Assembly (NCBI GenBank): GCA_013694635.1
Contig: JACDCA010000122.1
Coordinates: 1 to 7,825, forward strand
Reading direction: 5' to 3'
Length of the DNA stretch: 7,825 nt
Source: Acidobacteriota bacterium
GTDB lineage: Bacteria; Acidobacteriota; Vicinamibacteria; Vicinamibacterales; 2-12-FULL-66-21
A program made the translations under genes and the position numbers. Below are positions 5,871 to 7,825 of this stretch, one piece after another; position 1 is the stretch's first letter; every line of letters starts with the position of its first letter. The notes under the pieces were generated by a model, which saw nothing but the letters and a program-made list of their open reading frames with translations, made no database searches and was not told the DNA's origin.

Positions 5871-5974
5871 CAGCCCTGAAAGGGCTGGACGCCGTGGTCC
5901 TAGGACAGCGCTAAAGGGCTTGGCAAACTTACGAACGGGCGGCCCTAAAGGGCTGGACTACGTGTCCTTGGAGT
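5871..5974 (+). repeat. Three hairpin-forming 34-base units in the ABC operon leader
   Basis: AAAGGGCT occurs at 5879, 5913 and 5947, an exact 34-base period, each time followed by TGG or GG and preceded by a partly complementary GCCCT-like stretch. Unit 1 folds perfectly (CAGCCCT, GAA loop, AGGGCTG; 5871-5887), unit 2 has one mismatch (AGCGCT with AGGGCT; 5907-5920), and unit 3 pairs GCCCT with AGGGC (5942-5953). Units 1 and 3 also share GGAC..CGTG.TCCT.GGA downstream. The region lies within the predicted 5' untranslated leader and ends at the ribosome binding site of the ABC ATPase gene. It fits no riboswitch class I know. The rest of the leader (5809-5870) shows no recognisable element. 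Confidence 0.65.
5970..5973 (+). promoter_or_regulatory. Ribosome binding site of the ABC ATPase gene
   Basis: GGAG 5 bases before GTG 5979; it fixes that start and lies in the tail of the third leader repeat unit, so folding of the leader could affect its access. Confidence 0.7.
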
Positions 5975-5978
5975 AATC

Positions 5979-6989
5979 GTGATCGAAGTCCACCATCTGA
6001 CGAAGCGCTATGGCCGAGTTACGGCCGTGGACGATGTGAGCTTTCGTGTCGAGCGCGGAGAGATTCTCGGTTTCCTGGGGCCGAATGGCGCCGGCAAGAC
6101 GACGACGATGCGCATCCTCACCGGCTACATGCCGGCCACCGATGGACGCGCGACCGTCGCCGGCTACGACATCTTCGACAAACCGATCGACGCAAAAAAG
6201 CGTATCGGTTATCTCCCTGAAACGCCGCCGCTCTACCCCGACATGACCGTCCGGGAGTATCTCGATTTTGTCGCGCGCCTCAAGGGAGTCCCGTCGAAGG
6301 AGAAGAAAGAGCGCGTCACCAGCGTCATGGCGCGGACGCATGTCGCAGACATGGCCGACCGTCATTGCGGAAAGCTCTCCAAGGGTTACCGGCAGCGTGT
6401 CGGACTCGCCCAGGCGATCATCCACAATCCCGAAGTCCTCATCCTCGATGAGCCGACGGCCGGGCTCGACCCGAAACAGATCATCGAGACACGCGAGCTG
6501 ATCCGCGGGCTTGGCGGTGATCACACGATCGTCCTCAGCACGCACATCCTTCCCGAAGTCGCCCAGACCTGCCAGCGCGTCGTCATTATCAACAAGGGAC
6601 GCGTCGTGGCGGTCGACACGCCCGACAACCTCACCGCGCGGCTGAAGGGAGCCGAGACGATGTACGTGCAGGTGGATTCGGGAGGCGCGGATGCGGCGCC
6701 GGTGCTGAGCGCCCTGCCGGGGGTCGTCCGCGTCGCGCCATCGGAGCAGCGCGGCACGCTTGCCGGGTACGAAGTCGAGAGTGAGCGAGGACGGGATGTC
6801 CGCCGTGAGCTTGCCCGGTCGATCGTCAACCGCGGATGGGGACTGCTGGAGCTACGGCCCATGCGAATGAGCCTCGAAGAGGTCTTCCTGCAGGTGACTA
6901 CGGAAGAAATACCCGAGGAGACACCAACCGACCCAGGGGCGCAAGGATCCATGGATCCGAGGACCGAAGGCGAGGTGCCCGTTGCGTAA
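5979..6989 (+). CDS. ABC transporter ATP-binding protein (GldA/NatA-like)
   Basis: A 336-residue cytoplasmic ATPase that powers an ABC-2 type exporter. Motifs in order are Walker A GPNGAGKT (34-41), a Q-loop region reading GYLPE where Glu81 stands in place of Gln (frequent in this subgroup), signature LSKGYRQR (133-140), Walker B LILDEP with catalytic E158, and switch H189. Residues about 225-305 form the extra C-terminal domain seen in GldA/DrrA-like ATPases. The last 30 residues are an acidic, Pro-rich, low-complexity tail, partly encoded by a 14-base palindrome. The start is GTG with GGAG 5 bases upstream. The gene overlaps the permease gene by 8 bases, so the pair is translated together. 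The substrate is not deducible: relatives serve gliding motility in Bacteroidota, but in other phyla the same trio is of unknown export function. Confidence 0.94.
   Translation: MIEVHHLTKRYGRVTAVDDVSFRVERGEILGFLGPNGAGKTTTMRILTGYMPATDGRATVAGYDIFDKPIDAKKRIGYLPETPPLYPDMTVREYLDFVARLKGVPSKEKKERVTSVMARTHVADMADRHCGKLSKGYRQRVGLAQAIIHNPEVLILDEPTAGLDPKQIIETRELIRGLGGDHTIVLSTHILPEVAQTCQRVVIINKGRVVAVDTPDNLTARLKGAETMYVQVDSGGADAAPVLSALPGVVRVAPSEQRGTLAGYEVESERGRDVRRELARSIVNRGWGLLELRPMRMSLEEVFLQVTTEEIPEETPTDPGAQGSMDPRTEGEVPVA
6945..6958. repeat. 14-base perfect palindrome in the 3' end of the ATPase gene
   Basis: GGATCCATGGATCC reads the same on both strands. It lies in the variable acidic tail of the ATPase (encoding part of QGSMDP), 24 bases upstream of the permease start. 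It may be a small dispersed palindromic insertion, or chance. Confidence 0.6.
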
Positions 6990-7746
6990 CGTGCTGACTC
7001 TTGCCGACAAGGAGCTGCGATCCTACTTCTCGTCGCCGATCGCCTACGTCATCATCGGCCTCTTCGCGCTGCTGTTCGGGTACTTCTACTACGCGTACCT
7101 CTACATCTTCATTCGCAGCAGCGCCGAGATGATGCAGGGGGGCGGCCGCGCACCGAACATCAATCAGCAGATGATCGCGTCGGTGCTCCAGAATTCGGCG
7201 GTGATCATCCTGTTCGTGATGCCGATGATCACGATGCGCACCTACTCCGAAGAAAAACGCTCCGGAACGATCGAGTTGCTGCTGACGTCCCCAGTCACCG
7301 ATGTCCAGATCATCCTCGGGAAATTTTTCGGGGCGATGGGTCTGTATGTGGCGATGCTGGCCGTCACGGTTCTGTACATCGCGATCCTCTTCTGGTTCGG
7401 CAACCCCGAATGGCGGCCCATCGCGGCGGGCTACCTCGGCCTGCTGCTGATGGGCGGCTGTTTCATTTCCGTCGGCTTGCTCATTTCGAGTCTGACGAAG
7501 AACCAGATCGTTGCCGGCATCCTGACGTTCACGGTGTTCCTGATGCTGTGGATCATCAACTGGATCGGGGAATCCTCCGGACCGACGACGCGCGAAATAC
7601 TGAACTACCTGTCGATCACCGAGCATTTCAATGACTTCGCGCGTGGCGTGATCGACACGAAACATCTCATTTACTACCTGAGCTTCATCACGTTCGGCCT
7701 GTTTCTGACCGCGAAGTCGGTCGACAGCGAACGCTGGCGCGGGTGA
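6982..7746 (+). CDS. ABC-2 type permease (GldF-like)
   Basis: A 254-residue inner-membrane protein with six predicted helices (about 20-44, 70-86, 115-138, 147-170, 178-196 and 227-246). The short cytoplasmic N-terminus carries the LADKELRSYFSSP opening usual for this family. The hallmark coupling segment YSEEKRSGTIELLLTSPV (88-105) follows helix 2 and is where the ATPase is expected to dock. A loop with GGG and several Asn and Gln lies between helices 1 and 2. TTG 6982 is chosen as start because GAGG lies 6 bases upstream; GTG 6991 is the alternative. It overlaps the ATPase gene by 8 bases and is followed 15 bases later by the next gene. It forms the membrane channel with the ATPase; the substrate is unknown. 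Confidence 0.92.
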   Translation: MRNVLTLADKELRSYFSSPIAYVIIGLFALLFGYFYYAYLYIFIRSSAEMMQGGGRAPNINQQMIASVLQNSAVIILFVMPMITMRTYSEEKRSGTIELLLTSPVTDVQIILGKFFGAMGLYVAMLAVTVLYIAILFWFGNPEWRPIAAGYLGLLLMGGCFISVGLLISSLTKNQIVAGILTFTVFLMLWIINWIGESSGPTTREILNYLSITEHFNDFARGVIDTKHLIYYLSFITFGLFLTAKSVDSERWRG

Positions 7747-7760
7747 GGCACAGATCACCC
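7741..7760 (+). other. Small inverted repeat between permease and next gene
   Basis: GGGTGA (7741-7746, containing the permease stop) pairs with TCACCC (7755-7760) over an 8-base loop. The hairpin ends one base before the next ATG. With no T-run it is not a terminator; it might modulate translation of the following gene. Confidence 0.4.
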
Positions 7761-7761
7761 T

Positions 7762-7825
7762 ATGTTGAAGAAAATCCTCGGACTCCTCGGATGGCTCGGT
7801 GTCGCCCTCGTCTTCGCGGCGGTGG
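7762..7825 (+). CDS. Probable GldG-like ABC accessory membrane protein, N-terminus only
   Basis: Only 21 codons are in the window: a Lys-Lys start followed by one hydrophobic stretch (ILGLLGWLGVALVFAAV), consistent with a first membrane helix. Third genes of GldA/GldF-like operons normally encode a GldG-like protein with a membrane anchor and a large periplasmic domain, so position is the main argument. There is no close ribosome binding site; a GAGG lies 13 bases upstream, inside a small hairpin. The gene continues past the window end. Confidence 0.6.
   Translation, partial: MLKKILGLLGWLGVALVFAAV

Noticed and set aside
5777..5911. Stop-free stretch in the leader reading ALKGLDAVVLGQR before a TAA at 5909-5911
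   Set aside because: No ATG, GTG or TTG start with a ribosome binding site in frame, and the codon-like look comes from the repeat units; not called as a gene.
5865..5975. c-di-GMP-I (GEMM) riboswitch, prompted by GGCAAAC at 5922-5928 and the c-di-GMP protein nearby
   Set aside because: The second conserved GACGCAAAGC segment and the tetraloop/receptor layout are missing.
5958..6545. 195-codon minus-strand open frame
   Set aside because: Antisense to the ABC ATPase nucleotide-binding domain; no independent support.
6898..7758. 286-codon minus-strand open frame
   Set aside because: Antisense to the permease; rich in Asp, Arg, Gln and His, a usual mirror of a hydrophobic gene.

Overview
The window is GC-rich and densely coded. 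It holds parts of four transcription units and no tRNA, rRNA, CRISPR array or insertion sequence that I can see. Gene content and style (GTG/TTG starts, a PilZ-type receiver protein, a GldA/GldF-like ABC exporter operon, a LysW-like protein, a GT-C membrane glycosyltransferase with a long soluble tail) suggest a high-GC environmental Gram-negative bacterium. A member of the Acidobacteriota such as Vicinamibacteria is my best guess, but this is inference from style and not a phylogenetic result.

Layout. (1) Positions 1-2577, minus strand: a three-gene operon read right to left. It runs from a promoter at 2548-2577 through a small LysW-like zinc-ribbon protein with a very acidic tail (2232-2498) and a LarE-type PP-loop ATP-dependent sulfur transferase (1372-2235) to a membrane glycosyltransferase that leaves the window at position 1. 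The first two genes overlap by 4 bases and the last two are 3 bases apart. (2) 2584-3294, plus strand: a divergent receiver-PilZ protein, probably c-di-GMP-responsive. (3) 3303-5761, minus strand: a zinc/cadmium resistance unit in which an SmtB-like ArsR-family repressor overlaps by 4 bases a P1B-2 metal-exporting ATPase, with a palindromic operator just before the repressor start. (4) 5773-7825, plus strand: a strong promoter, a roughly 170-base leader with three hairpin-forming units at an exact 34-base period, then an ABC ATPase, an ABC-2 permease and the first 21 codons of a probable GldG-like partner.

The unit most worth attention is the first. The LysW-like protein keeps the two CxxC zinc knuckles and a C-terminal Trp-x-Glu ending like LysW amino-group carriers. 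However, about 30 almost purely acidic residues separate the globular part from the tail, and the next gene, translationally coupled to it, is a carboxylate-activating sulfur transferase and not a lysine- or arginine-pathway ligase. This could be an undescribed carrier-protein/thiolation pair, but that is a hypothesis. The metal unit is conventional and well supported: all four residues of the SmtB alpha-5 zinc site and all P1B-2 signatures are present. The ABC unit is a typical three-component exporter whose leader RNA is the unexplained part.
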